Shown piece after piece: positions 1 to 11,807 of a DNA stretch of 64,000 bases. The notes beneath the pieces were generated by a model that did not search any database, was not told where the DNA came from, and saw only the letters and a list, made by a program, of their open reading frames with translations. Numbering within the stretch: position 1 is the stretch's first letter; each line of letters opens with the position of its first letter. The DNA is from Lineolata rhizophorae (Eukaryota > Ascomycota > Dothideomycetes > Lineolatales > Lineolataceae). The DNA lies in assembly GCA_010093515.1 (NCBI GenBank), contig MU001670.1, positions 1,280,177-1,344,176 on the forward strand, read 5' to 3'. A program made the translations under genes and the position numbers.

Positions 1-328
1 TGAGCGACTCGGTGGGGTGAGCGACTCGGTGGTGGAATACGTTATATTATTCTTAAAATTCCAAGACCAGCAATGCATGTTCACAAACGTCTTGCTATAT
101 CTTTCCGCCCAGAATGTTAACTCTGATATCAAGAATTCGCACAGCCTAAACTCAGTTCCGTAGTCCTCCCTTACCCCTCTTAAGGTAGCGAGATCATGAG
201 ACTATCCTACGCAACGGATGCATAAATGAAGGAAATCCATTTGGTATCATCAGATATACAAGGAAAATGCCAACGTGCGAACATGCGCACGTAATTGTAC
301 ATCTTTCGCAAGACCCAAAAGGAGCTCC
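1..328. other. Left-edge sequence downstream of the sugar transporter, with a short direct repeat
   Basis: This is 3' flank of the minus-strand sugar transporter. The first 32 bases hold two copies of a 15-base word (TGAGCGACTCGGTGG) separated by two G, so the array may continue outside the window. I see no other gene here. Confidence 0.5.
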
Positions 329-2345
329 TCACTCCTTGGTCGTGTTCTCGTGGTGGGAGGCGCCGGGCGATTGCTCGCCCTTTTCGGTGTCGATGAGGCC
401 CTGCTCGAGACGGAAGGTGAAGTCGCGGCCGGAGCGCGTCTTCCAAGCCGGGGTGCCGACGTATGGGATCGACCCGGGCCGCGTGTTGGTGAAGATGTCC
501 TCGACCTCCTCGAGGATCTTGCCCGACGTCTCCGGGTACATGAAGAAGACGTGGACGAACATAGCGACGCAGAAGACCGCGAAGATGATGTATACGCGCC
601 ACTGGATGTTGACGAAGGCAGGCGGTACGAAGTAGCCACTGTAATTCGTTGGGAGAAAACAGGTTAGGAAAGTTTGCACTGGGCGCTACATGGAAGGAGT
701 TGTGGTTCCCGGGGGTGAGAGCCCAAACTTACAGTGCAAAGTTGAAGATCCAGTTAGATGAGGTCGCTAACGCGACAGCCTTGCCGCGCACGCGTAAGGG
801 GTACAGTTCGGGCGGGTAGATCCAAGAGACCGGGCCCCATGTCACAGCAAATGAAGCCACAAAGAGGTACGAGCAGGCAATAATTCCCTTGCTGGCAGCA
901 CCAGTGACCCTCCAGGAAGCTTCCCTGACATTATCGACGCCGTTCGGGCCGGCATACTCGCCCCAGTCAGCTAGAATACCAGCGTTGGCGAAGAGCCAGG
1001 TAGCCATGAGAGCCGCGCCGATCAGCAAAGTCGGCCTACGGCCCCATTTGTCGACCCAGATAAGGGCCGGGACGGTCATAGCGACGTTGATGATATACTG
1101 AATGGAAGAGCTAAGCAGGAGATTGTCGTCGAGACCAGCCATGGTGAAGACATAGGTAACTTGGAAACGGTCAGCGAACAAGGCTCTACGGAAATGTTTG
1201 TTTGTGCCCGAACTTACTGTAGTACATCATGACGTTCATGCCGGTCAGCTGCGACCAGATTTGAGTGAAGACACCAACATGAGTTCTGTTGATCATGTTG
1301 GGCTTCAGCAGCTCCAGATATGTGACGTCGGCATTCTGGCGCTCGAACTCGCAGACGTTCTTGATGTCCTCCAACTCCTTCTGGACGATAGGGCTATTCG
1401 GATTCCCCTTGCCGTGGACCAAAGTCAAAACCTCATGACATTCCTCCCAGCGGTCCTTGTGGGCCAGCCAGCGCGGAGATTCAGGGAGGAAGATCATCCC
1501 AAAGAACAAAATGATGGCAGGGATGGCCTGAAGGCCCCACGGGAGGCGGAAGGCGGCTGTCGAGTCGATGTACGAGCAACCGTACGAGATGTAGAACATG
1601 ATAGCAATACCCCATGTGATGGCCCATTGTTGAGCACTGCCCAATGAGTAAGTATTTTAAGTACGGGTGATAGTCATGAAGTTGTCAAGCGATAACATAC
1701 CCGACGAAACGGCCGCGCTTCGATGGTGGAGCTAGCTCCGAAATGTACACGGGGACTTGAGCTGAACAAATACCAACACAAACCCCGTTTACAAAACGGC
1801 CGACAATCAACATCGGAATGTTCTGGGATGCCGCGACGAGGATACAGCCGATACACCTTCAAACAGTCAGTTCACTGCCAGCGTAAAGTGAATAAACGAA
1901 GCCACTCGATTTCACTTGTGTTGCGTTATTAAGTAACGAAGGCGCAGTCGAACTTACCAGATGACCGCGCCGACCTGAATAGCCGTTTTACGGCCGAGCC
2001 AGTCGGTCAGGATACCGGAGCAGAGAGCACCGACCCAAGAACCCCCCGGCATGGAGGCTGTGATGCCACCCTGGACATCTGCCTCGGGGCCACTACACTC
2101 TCCATACGTGTAGTTCGGCCCCTGGTTGAAGTAGCAGCGGTACTGTTGGATGATAATACTGTTATTTGCGTTAGATGGAGAACTCGTTCTCAAAAGTCAA
2201 ATATTCCTAATATTCATTATTGAAGAGTACATATATATACTCACATGGCTGACATCGACGAGATGTCGAAACCGAAAAGGCCACCGCCGAGTACGGCGCA
2301 GGCCGCAATCAGGTAGATATTCCCAACTTTGAATCGTCCCACCAT
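329..2345 (-). CDS. MFS sugar transporter (SP family, STL1/hexose-transporter type)
   Basis: Six exons (2345-2245, 2158-1958, 1856-1701, 1636-1218, 1159-733, 638-329) join in frame to 537 aa. This is the normal length for a 12-helix sugar porter of the plasma membrane that imports hexose or polyol, often with protons. Family signatures visible in order are GGGLFGFDISSMSA in helix 1, GRKTAIQVGAVIW after helix 2, the PESPRW motif before the central loop, DKWGRRP after helix 7, and PETSGK(I)LEEVE at the cytosolic C-terminus. The start at 2345 was chosen because MVGRFKVGNIYL leads directly into helix 1; the frame is open further upstream. The FDISSMSA first helix and the GGSW loop resemble fungal STL1-like glycerol or hexose carriers, but the substrate cannot be read from sequence. 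The upstream gene-free region is 2.7 kb. Confidence 0.93.
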
Positions 2346-5070
2346 GTTGGGCAAATGTTCGCGCTGCTGCTGCTTCTCTGATGGTGAGGTGATTCGCGAG
2401 TGTCGACCGAGCCGCCGCTCCAAAAGACAAGAAAAAGGGCGACGGCGGCCTGCTTTTAATCTATATGAGCAAGGGCTCCTCCACCCAGCAGAGACCCCGG
2501 TGCCACAGTGCCCCTCCCACGACATGACATCGGCCTGTGGAAATGCGAGTTGTCGGCCCATCGCCCGTTGGGTTTGGGCGATGATCTTGAGGGCAACGGG
2601 ATCGTGATTGGCGAACGCGTGACGCCGATCGGCCCGCTAGACGGCATAGCTGCATGCAACCGCGTCCGGCTTTTTCTCCGCAGGCTTGCCCTCGATGCAA
2701 CCTCCCCTTGTCCCCTCTCCGGATTCTCCACCTTTTGGTCTCTCCAGGTCTCCTCGTCGCCCCCTCCCGTCGCGGAGACACCGTGGGGCAGTCCAAATGA
2801 TGCCGGACGGCCAAGTCCACTACTAGTTCGGCCCCACGAGCGCGAGAACCTGGGCCTGGTCGCGCAGCTGATTCGGGCGCCGAAATCCTTCGGCTCTCCA
2901 ACGATCTCTTTTCGTCTCCTTTCGAGAATCCTTCGAGAAAAGAGGTACACTGTAGGTAGGTACAGAGCAGCCGTCCAGCGGCGCCCGCCATCGGCACACG
3001 TCAGCCGAGCACAAGCTTTTTGCGCCAAGCCGCGGGTGGCTGCCCCGTGGCCACAACCATACATACCCTACTACGTATGTACAAGCCACTGGCACATCCG
3101 TTGCGACGCCCCCCAGCCGTCAACAACCTCGTCTGCTTGTCTCCGATGGGCGCCTAGTGCAGGGATGACGTTGCTCTGAGTCGACTCTCCGGGCCCGGCA
3201 ACGCTACCATACGAGGGAGGTCCACGACAAAGTTGCGATGCTAGCCGTCCGGCTGAACTACCACAAGACTCGCTATCGGTCTCCTCGTTCACGTCATCGC
3301 GCTGCGCTTGCCGCCGGGGCCCCTAGTCCTTCGCACGTACTAGGTCCTGGACAAAAATGCTCCGCGTTTAGCTTGTCGCCGGTCACAGCATACCCAAGGC
3401 GGAGAAGTAGCGCCATGTCCATCGGTGCAGTTGCTACTCCGGTAGTTGTATCGTGGAAGACGAACACGGACACGAAGCTAGGGCCGAAGGCCATGCCGAC
3501 ATAGCCGTCGAGCCGACGGGTTTGAGTATTGTTGTATCAAGTGCCGTGCACTGGGCACTTCCAGCCTGTCCATCCGTGCCGTGTTGCTCGTGCTGCTCAG
3601 AAGACCTTCGTCATCGAAATAGCAAAAGCCAAGACGCCACTGTGGCACAACAGCACGGCGCTTCCGAAAGCTATCCGTCAGTGCGATCCTTTCGCGCATG
3701 ATGTCGCAACATGTGCCAGTGAGTACCTATGTAACTGTTCGGGAAAATGGGCTGAGGGACGGGGATGCCGCAAGGTCCTGGGGCTCCGTCGCTAGATCAT
3801 CCGACCGATCCACAGTGGATCCGACGGGGAATCGCAACGTGGAAAAGGAAGCTCACGTCAATCCACCAGTGATGGTGTCGCCAACAGTCCGACTAGCTCA
3901 ACCAAAAGGGTCTTGCGCTCCCTGCCATACCCGTCAGTGCGGTTCTAGGGCCAACCGTCGACTCTAGAACCAAGGAGCATAACTTATAGGAGTACGTTCT
4001 AGTTCTTCAAGACCCTAAACCATCCAATCAATTCGTATGATGCGAGGGCGATTCCTTGCATTTATCTAATCAATGTTTGGACCGCGAGGATCTAGAAACA
4101 GGCTCTTTGGTCCAGAACCTCCACCGATTCGTCTGTGCATCATGTAGGTTCCGAATGAAAATTTGATATATATTCAGCGCTCCGCCCTATATATACCATA
4201 CAGACACAATTACGGCTGATCGGTAGTTGAAGGACGGCCAGCTACCACCGTCTAGATCTAACTTTTGTTCGTAGCAGAAGAGTCTTCCAACGCCTTTTGA
4301 CCTGCCAGCTGAACTTTCTGTTTTCTAATCGAGTCAATAGCACACTTTAACACCGCAAGAATCATAAGAATCATACTCAATAGAAGGAACAAAATTCCTT
4401 AGTTTATCACAGACTCTTATAGGACTAATAATTGCCACGTGCTCTACAAGTTCGACTCCGGGCCTGGCTAGCATGACAGTGCACAACGCACGGGCGCCGG
4501 TATCCCCACATCCGTTCTGCTCAAATTGCTCAATGCATGAAATTCTCCGAAATTTGTACTTATTGTCATTCCATAGCGAATCCTCAGAGGCCATGGCTGG
4601 ACTATATAGTGAAAAATTCTTGGATCATTGGCTCGCTAGCTACTACTCACGCCTCGCAAGTGCCAATCTCGCCTCTTTTGAACTCTTACGTATTCTCCAC
4701 GTTATTCCTTTGCCAGGCTAGCAAATATTAAACCATTTTCAACCCAAAAAAAAAAAAAGATTCCATAGTTTTTTTAGTCTAAACTCTGCTTGCGGTGCTC
4801 AAATTGAAACTCTTGAAATTTCTAAAATTCCATAGGAACTCAGGTATATCAATTCCTCTGAATTGTCCATACCCTGTCAAATCAATATATAAACATATTA
4901 ACTACCCGCTTCTCCGCATCGAACACGCACGCGCCGAATCTCCTGAAAAGCCAAGCCATGGCCTCCGAAACCTTCCAACTTCACGCTTCAGACCGCGGAG
5001 CTTTTCCTCCCTTCGTCGGTTCATCTACATTCATTCGCCCAAGTCTTTCGTTTCCTCCCAATCCGCCTCA
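2346..5070. other. Gene-free stretch (2.7 kb)
   Basis: I found no convincing gene. From about 2400 to 3300 the DNA is GC-rich, so long frames stay open on both strands, but none shows a domain or a splice continuation. From about 4000 to 4900 it is AT-rich with an A-tract near 4746-4758. It presumably holds the promoters of the divergent transporter (-) and deacetylase (+). Confidence 0.5.
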
Positions 5071-7685
5071 ATGCGGGCCATCGTCTTGGCCGGCCTCTTG
5101 GCCGCAATCGCCGGCGGCGCGAGTGCGCAATGCAGTTCTCCACTCTTGATTGACGACTTTTCGTCCTGGGAGAGAAACATGAATAGTCTCGAATCTTGGA
5201 CTAGCGGTATGGCGGACCAAACTCTCCGGCATGCATTTCTAATGTGCTAATTGGCTTTCTCCCTGCCGGTACAGACGACGCCTCGATGGCAGAGGCTTCG
5301 GTTACAGACAATGTCCTTCAGTTCACGCCGGCCGAGAACTCCTACTTTTACGAGACCTTCGACTGTGTCGATGCCACCTCGAACGGTTACGAGTTCCTCG
5401 AGTTCGACCTCATGGGTCCTGAGGGCGCTTCCTTGAACGTTGAAATCCAGACGAAGGCCTCATGTGAGGACGAGGAGTATGAAAGCTCCTTCGTCGACGT
5501 TGAAAGTCTCACGGGCGAGATGCAGACGATTATGATCCCTCTGCTCAATTTTGACGGTACAAATCTCAAGGCCGTGACCGCATTCGTGTGGGCTACGTTT
5601 TCCGACGACTCTTCGCCCTGGGCGATAAGCGACATCCAACTTGCATGTGGCGATGTGGAAGAGCCTGAGCCTGAGCCTGAACCGGAGCCTGAACCGGAGC
5701 CTGAGCCTCCTGTCGAGACTTCGACTGAGACGCCTATCACCGAACCACCTAGTGAGCCCACCACGACAAGGTCCGTTTCGCTTCCTTTTACGTTCTTTCC
5801 TAATAGCACTACTACGCAAACATGAGGGGTGCACAGCTTCTTTGATAGGGGTTGGACTTTAGAGGCAACCTCAAGTAGCTGTATTAGGAGTAGATAGTGG
5901 AATCACAGACTGGCACTTGCCTGGACCGTGGCGACCAACCAAGTTGAAAAGAAAAGAGTAGCGAAATCTAACTTACTGTAAAGTGCACCAAATCCTCCGT
6001 CCGGAGACTGCACCGATCTGCTGATAGACGACTGGGTCTCTCAGTCCCGTCTAACATTCTTGTATTATAACGCCATGCTCGAAGCGTCGTCCGATGATGG
6101 GACTATGGAATCCGTCGTCGTCGGCGAGCCAGGAGACAACCATGTCACCCTGACACCACAAAACGACGACTCTTACTTTTACAGCTCCTTTGACTGCGTC
6201 AATGCAGAAAGCACCTACGGTGGGATCTCTTTTAGGATCCAGGGCAGTGCTCGCACTTCGTTTCAGATCCAACTCTCTTCGTGCAACGGCCCTAGCGTTA
6301 CCAAGAGTACAAGTGATCTTGGTTGGAGTTTCGACGGCACAGAGCAGCTATACAATGTTCCATTCTCGGAGTTTGACGGACTTGACATTACAGCTCTCTC
6401 TACAATCTTCTTCGGCAGTCTTAGTGGCCCGGTTACTTTTGGGCCCATGGCCTTCTACTGCGGTAGTGAAGTCAGCGAATATGTCGTAAGCACGACGGCG
6501 GAGCCACAAGGACCTTCAGCGACCGTGCCAGCACCCACTGGAACTTCGGCGCCACTCGTCATCGACACTTTCGGCCAAGATGAGTTGAATGACCTTGGCT
6601 TCTGGCACGGCGCAGATGAGGGGTTCACCGTCACTCGTGGAAGGAACGGATTAAGTCTCGCCACGACAGATCCCGAAATTGCGTGGTACACTGAACTCTC
6701 GCAAAGCGGCTGTGCGGATGTTACGAGTTACGACGACTCGTACCTACATATTGCGTACAGCGGGCATCATGACTTCAGTGTTTCCCTACAGCAGCATAAT
6801 CAAGAGTGCAATGCGGACGTTGCACCGTACCCGGAAACTTGGGACTCGCTTGAAGCGGCTCGCTATGCAACCGACACGGATATATATATCCCTGTCTCGC
6901 ATTTCAACGTCGCCCGGGAACGGATCATAAGTGTTGCACTGAAGGGATTCTTCAACGCTGATCCCATAACCGTAACGAAGATCGAGGTCGTTCCATCGGT
7001 GCCAGAAGGCTTCACGATCCCGGAGAACCTTCCTAGTGGCCAGCTGATTTTCCAATGTACTCGGCCGGATAGCTTTGCGTTCGCGATTGACGACGGAGAC
7101 CCTCAGCTTGCGCAAGAAGTGCTAAGGATCATCAAAGAAGAGGACATTAAAGTCACGTTCTTCACTGTCGGCGCGCCTTTGCTCGACCCTAGCACCAATC
7201 TTAGCAACGTCTACAATGAGATGATGGATGCTGGACACCAAATTGCGCTCCACAGCTACACTCATCCGCCGATGGAGGGATTGCCAGACTACGCCGCAAT
7301 CGACTGGGAATACGACAATGACATTGCAGCTGTGGAGCAGACGCTGAATGGATTGCACACACCGTACTTCCGTCCCCCATTCGGGGTTGAAGGTGCCCGG
7401 ATGCGCACGCGGCTAGCCAATGCTCTTGGGAACGATAATCCCTACATTGTTATGTGGGACGTCGACGTGGAGGATTGGTTGTGGGCTGAGACGAATACAC
7501 CGGAGAAGCAGCTTGACGCGTTCCAGAGGGATCTTGACAAGGGCGGTACTTTGGTGGTGATGCATTATCTGTATGAAAGTACTGTTAGCTATCTCCAGGA
7601 GTTCATTCAAAAGGCCAAAGCCACAGGGAAGCAGCTTATGAGGGTGGATCAGTGTATGGAGGACCCGAATGCGCCTCCTCTTTAA
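5071..7685 (+). CDS. Secreted polysaccharide (chitin-type) deacetylase, CE4, with three tandem N-terminal modules
   Basis: Exons 5071-5206, 5275-5770 and 5984-7685 join to 777 aa. A signal peptide (residues 1 to about 19, ending GGASA) is followed by three related modules of about 150 aa near residues 24-165, 219-370 and 399-550. Each begins LLIDDF, LLIDDW or LVIDTF and is predicted to be beta-rich. Module 1 is followed by a Glu-Pro repeat linker. The C-terminal NodB/CE4 domain (about 565-770) keeps every catalytic motif: IDDGD (acid base and metal Asp), HSYTH (metal His pair), RPPFG, DVDVEDW and a final VVMH. The family removes N-acetyl groups from chitin-like polymers outside the cell. The second intron starts with a weak GTCCGT donor, so the alternative is two genes: a short secreted protein ending at 5825, and a deacetylase starting within module 2. 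Joining is favoured because the second part lacks its own start and signal peptide. Confidence 0.85.
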
Positions 7686-7976
7686 TTTTTAGTTGTAAAT
7701 CTCGAGGTGATCGGTATTGAGATATCTTTGTTTCACAGATAGCAGTGGAGAAGGAAAAACTTGTTCTGGGGAAGTGGATCGATTTCTTGAGCATACCCCT
7801 TTGAATAAAGTAGAACTTATTGCTTTGTAAATGTCAAATCGCCCGCAAACGTGGACGCGTAATCGTGTGACAGGCATATGGAAGTGATATATCTATGATC
7901 CAGAGCAGAGGGACAAATCAGGGAATCAAGGGCCACCGTTGTCCGACAGTTAAGTCCGTGAGCTTGACATGTTCTC

Positions 7977-9531
7977 TTAATGAGACACTGGCCCCTCCTG
8001 GCGCGCTTCATTTATTATATTCTCTCTCTTTGTCTTAGCTTTCACTGCCCGTCGATGACTTTGACTTTTGATATGCAGATCCCAGTCGTTCTGAATTACG
8101 GCAGTAACGCCGCATACTTCACAGGTTCTGCGGATCCAGAGATCCCTCCTTTGACTTATATCATCCCGCTTTGGCATAAGGAGTTCTGCTGCAGTCTCTG
8201 AAATGGAAGACGGGGACGGTAACTTCTCGCCCTTGAGAAAATGGGAAGTGAGAAACGCGGCCTTCTCTAGTACCGATTCCTCCCACCGGTCCGGATCCGT
8301 TGCATCAAGGATATAGAAACGGTCCATGCATCCAGCTTCGGAAAGAGCGTTAAACAATTTGATTCGGATCCAGCGCGCTTGTCTCTTTGCGTACTGCCTT
8401 GTAGCGACTTGAGTTTTTTGGATACCAGTCCTCAGCAATGCCTGCAATTTTTTCCCCTGGACATCTTCAGATGACAGAGCGCTTTGGTATTCTACGAATT
8501 CCTTGTAGCCGATTGAAACCCAGATACCGCGACCTTGGTCGATTTCTCGGCCCTGAGCTTTTTGCTGCTCGCAAAATTTGTGTAACTCTTTCACCTCGGA
8601 CAGAAGGCCATTATCCAACATCTTAACAACCCGAGAGTCTAACCGCTCGTTCAGAGCATCAGAAGACGAATAGACCCAGAACATCAGAGTTGGATACCTC
8701 AGAGGAGATAATGCTGCATCCCACCCGCTGCCCTCCATATTGTTGGGACTTATCATTGCTTGCTTTTTGGCGCGCTGCTCTTCGTACAATTTGGATGCTG
8801 TCTTTCCAGTACGGTAGTATATTTCAAGAGACTTTTGTATCTTTCGCCTTTCTTTCGGGTGCCATCGGTCTGCCATGATCGAGTCGATACGGCGCAGCTC
8901 TTCGAGGATTGTTTCAGTTGGTGCGTCAAGTATAGGCCAGTTTCTTGAATCCTCCTTTGAAGCCTCATTTGGTCGTGAGGCCTCTTCGTCGCTGGCTAAC
9001 GTTTCTCGAAATAGCAGAGACTGTGTGTAATAGTGCGTGCCACCCACTAGCACAGGGAGACGGCCTCTACTCCGAATTTCATCTATCTAATCGGCAATTA
9101 GAGGGACACTTTTTTATTAGAAGGGAAAATGGGGCACTGTACAATTACCGACGCCTTTTTGACGAATGTCCCCACAGTCCACGTCTCCTCGTTTAGCCCA
9201 ATGCATCCGAGCAGATGATGAGGAACATCTTGACGCTCTTCGTCGGTAATTTTGTTGGTTATGATTGGGAGCCCATCATAAAGCTGCATAGCATCGCCGT
9301 TGATGACCTCGCCGTTGAATCTGCGCGCTATATCGACTGCTAGCTATACAGCTATGATTAGTCTCATCCTGTGAAACTCATTTGAATAGATGTGAGTACC
9401 TGCGACTTTCCTGTCCCGGTGGCGCCGACAATCGCAACCAAAGGAGGAAAAGAGTGAACGAGCGACATGGCATTGCGAGCAAGCCGACGAGTTACGGCAT
9501 ATGGCATGTGGTTCGGTGGTGACGTGGACAT
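7977..9531 (-). CDS. MOD5: tRNA dimethylallyltransferase (isopentenyltransferase, MOD5/MiaA family)
   Basis: Exons 9531-9400, 9343-9149 and 9086-7977 join to 478 aa. The enzyme transfers a dimethylallyl group from DMAPP to N6 of A37 in tRNAs reading UNN codons, in cytosol, nucleus and mitochondria. The P-loop GATGTGKS lies near residue 38, split from the next block by intron 1. [16 protein letters not shown] and [16 protein letters not shown] are the conserved substrate-binding blocks, and IGYKEF lies in the C-terminal half. A C2H2 zinc finger (CEVC...HIKSQSH) near the C-terminus is typical of eukaryotic MOD5 and absent from bacterial MiaA. The start is uncertain: in-frame upstream (9573) and downstream ATGs exist. 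It diverges from CAF16 across 252 bp. Confidence 0.95.
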
Positions 9532-9783
9532 GTCGGAGTTTAGCGATCCAGGCTGGCAGCGACAAAAATTCATCCCGCAACGTCACGGACACAATACCGC
9601 TACAGTGGTACGGTTGCCAGATTAGGATTAGCCTCCCGCCCCATGACAACCTGCGCCACATACTGCACTCCCACCTTTTAAGATCCCACATGGAGCTGAC
9701 CCCGCGCAGAATCGAGTCGCAACTTTAAATTCAGATATTGTGATTGTTCTTACCCTACATAGAAAGGACGGCCGCTAACCAAC
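9532..9783. promoter_or_regulatory. Shared bidirectional promoter region, MOD5 / CAF16
   Basis: The 252 bp between the divergent start codons of MOD5 (-) and CAF16 (+) must carry both promoters and 5' UTRs. I saw no clear TATA box or named operator; the call rests on gene arrangement only. Confidence 0.45.
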
Positions 9784-10691
9784 ATGCCATCTGAAGGTCG
9801 ATACACAGCCCCATCAATTAGCGTCAAGAATCTCAGTTACGCCTTTTCGGATGGCACCACCGGACTGCATAATGTTGCACTGGATCTCCCCCCAGGAAGT
9901 AGAAATCTGCTCATAGGAGGTATAGGGTTTCTCTCTCCTGTCTATAGCCGCAATTAGCTAATATACGGATCACAGCCAACGGCGCTGGCAAGACCACCTT
10001 GCTGCGCCTTCTATCTGGCAAGCGCATGGCGCCCGGCGGCTCTGTGAGCATTGCCGGAGTCGATCCATTTAAGGAGGGCCTAGAGGGTGTCACCTACCTT
10101 GGCGTCGAGTGGGTGCTCAATCCAATTGTACGCACTGATATCGGTGTTCCCTCGCTCTTATCCTCGATTGGCGGCGACGTCTACGTCGAACGCCGCGATG
10201 AGCTCGTGCGCATCCTAGACATCGACTTGTCATGGCGTATGCATGCCGTGTCCGACGGCGAGCGGCGCCGTGTCCAGCTTGCCATGGGTTTGCTACGGCC
10301 ATGGAGCGTGCTGCTGCTCGACGAAATCACTGTCGATCTGGACTTACTCTCGCGAAGCAACTTCCTGAAGTTTCTAAAACGCGAAACAGAGACGCGTCCT
10401 TGCACCATTGTGTACGCGACACACATCCTTGACAATCTCGCGGAGTGGCCAACTCACCTAGTCCACATGAGCCTAGGCAGGGTCAAGAAGTGGGGGAGTA
10501 TTGAAGAGCTCAACATCGAGCCGGGTCGGCCTGGAAACTCCGGCAATAGTCAGCTCGGCAACCTCGTAATGAAGTGGCTCCAGGAGGACCTGGACGAACG
10601 GGGCCCGCGGCATGGCCAACCAGGCGAGGGCAAAACATACCAGTCGTATGACGGAAAGGGCGGGTATGGTCTGGAAAAGGGATTCAAGTGA
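9784..10691 (+). CDS. CAF16: ABC-family ATPase CAF16 (CCR4-associated factor 16)
   Basis: Two exons (9784-9919, 9976-10691) join across a 56-nt intron to 283 aa. It is a single soluble ATP-binding cassette without membrane segments, as in the CAF16/ABCI group that associates with the CCR4-NOT and Mediator machinery in yeast. The intron interrupts the Walker A loop (GANGAGKTT, about residues 46-54). The signature motif is present as VSDGERRRVQ and Walker B as VLLLDEITVDLD, followed by the switch His in YATHILDN. The tail after about residue 250 is Gly- and Gln-rich and variable in the family. The start at the first ATG gives the standard N-terminus (APSISVKNLSYAF). Confidence 0.93.
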
Positions 10692-11579
10692 TGTCGTTTA
10701 GCTTCGTGGGCGAATGGCGCTGTTCAACAAGGAAGTAGTGGTGTGGGAAGGCTATCTTAGCGAGATTCAACATTAGATACCCCCTTGGCTTTGGTTTCTT
10801 TTCCGGTTTGCTTTGGAGGGACATTTTGCAACCTGCGGAGTTTAGCATGAACATGGTAGAAAGCATGCCAAAAACACGCCGAGGGATTCAACATTGGGTA
10901 TGTCATAATTATGATCTAGTTACAATGTTTTCTTTGCTCGCTCCGTAGGAACATAATTTTCTTATGACAAAGGTGTGCATTGGCACCGCAATGCCTAATT
11001 TGGGGACGTTTGTGCTGCTGTGTAGAAATTTTGCCGCCTGTTATCTAGCCGGATCAGACAGAATGCTTGTAGTAGAACCACATAATGTTAGCTAAAACTT
11101 CATGCCATGACACTGTAAGGTAGTATATTAAGTAGGTTCAGATCATGGAAGTTAGTCTTCGTGTGGAAGGCTTCTAGATGCACACAGCAAGCCATCACAT
11201 CTGCAAGCCTAAAAACTGCGACTACAGTAGTTCAGCTGCGACAGCAACATATGCAGGCTTCGTTTTTTTTGTTGGTAGCATTCATAGCATTGCAAAAATG
11301 CTACACGGTTATTTTTGACCCTCATGACCTCATAAAGGCATAGAGGCTAAGAATACATTTTGGGTTTGCTTCCTGGCTGCAAAAGTTGACAGCATAACAC
11401 CATGGTGTCTCTCACAATAGGCGAGTAGCCTAACATAGAAAGAGCATTCAAGGAGCCGTTTCAACTCTTTCGACGAAAACCATTTCCCGTTTCTTCCTCA
11501 GACACTTGCGCAAGGCAAGAGGAATGATGGAAAAAATGATGCAAAGCAAAGTGGGAAAACTATCTTCGCATCAACCCGA

Positions 11580-11762
11580 GACAATGCAATATGAGCGACA
11601 TGGTCTAGGGGGGTGGGAAGAGGTGAGCAAACCTAGAAGGCTCATCTAACGGATCCTAAAAACTAGTTTTGTTTTCATCGGCCTGTAGACCCCTAAGCAG
11701 CGATTAAACCCCCTAAAGAACAGATATTGCACTTGATCTTAGCTAAATAGGCAAAGAGAACT
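11580..11762 (-). ncRNA. U2 snRNA-like locus, divergent copy or pseudogene
   Basis: Reading the minus strand from about 11762, the sequence opens CTCTTTGCC, then AGATCAAGTG, TATCTGTTCTTT and GTTTAAT. These are the 5' stem, the U2-U6 helix Ia strand and the stem IIa entry of fungal U2 snRNA, in the right order and spacing. A TATAAAA element lies at 11807-11801, about 40 nt upstream of the inferred 5' end, and an Sm-like AGTTTTTAGG follows near 11650. However, the branch-site recognition sequence, nearly always GUAGUA, reads GCAAUA, and stems I and IIa are not maintained. It is therefore either a decayed copy or a variant U2. The 3' end is a guess. Confidence 0.6.
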
Positions 11763-11800
11763 GAAGAAAAAAAGGTGAGAGAAAGGTGGGTTTTGGGGGG

Positions 11801-11807
11801 TTTTATA
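11801..11807 (-). promoter_or_regulatory. TATA box of the U2-like locus
   Basis: The minus strand reads TATAAAA here, about 40 nt before the U2-like 5' end, followed by a pyrimidine-rich tract. This is a plausible core promoter for a Pol II snRNA gene, inferred from position only. Confidence 0.4.

Noticed and set aside
2508-3179. Plus-strand ORF of 223 codons and matching minus-strand frames
   Set aside because: Open frames on both strands in GC-rich DNA with no domain, no splice logic and Arg/Pro/Ser-rich composition typical of shadows.
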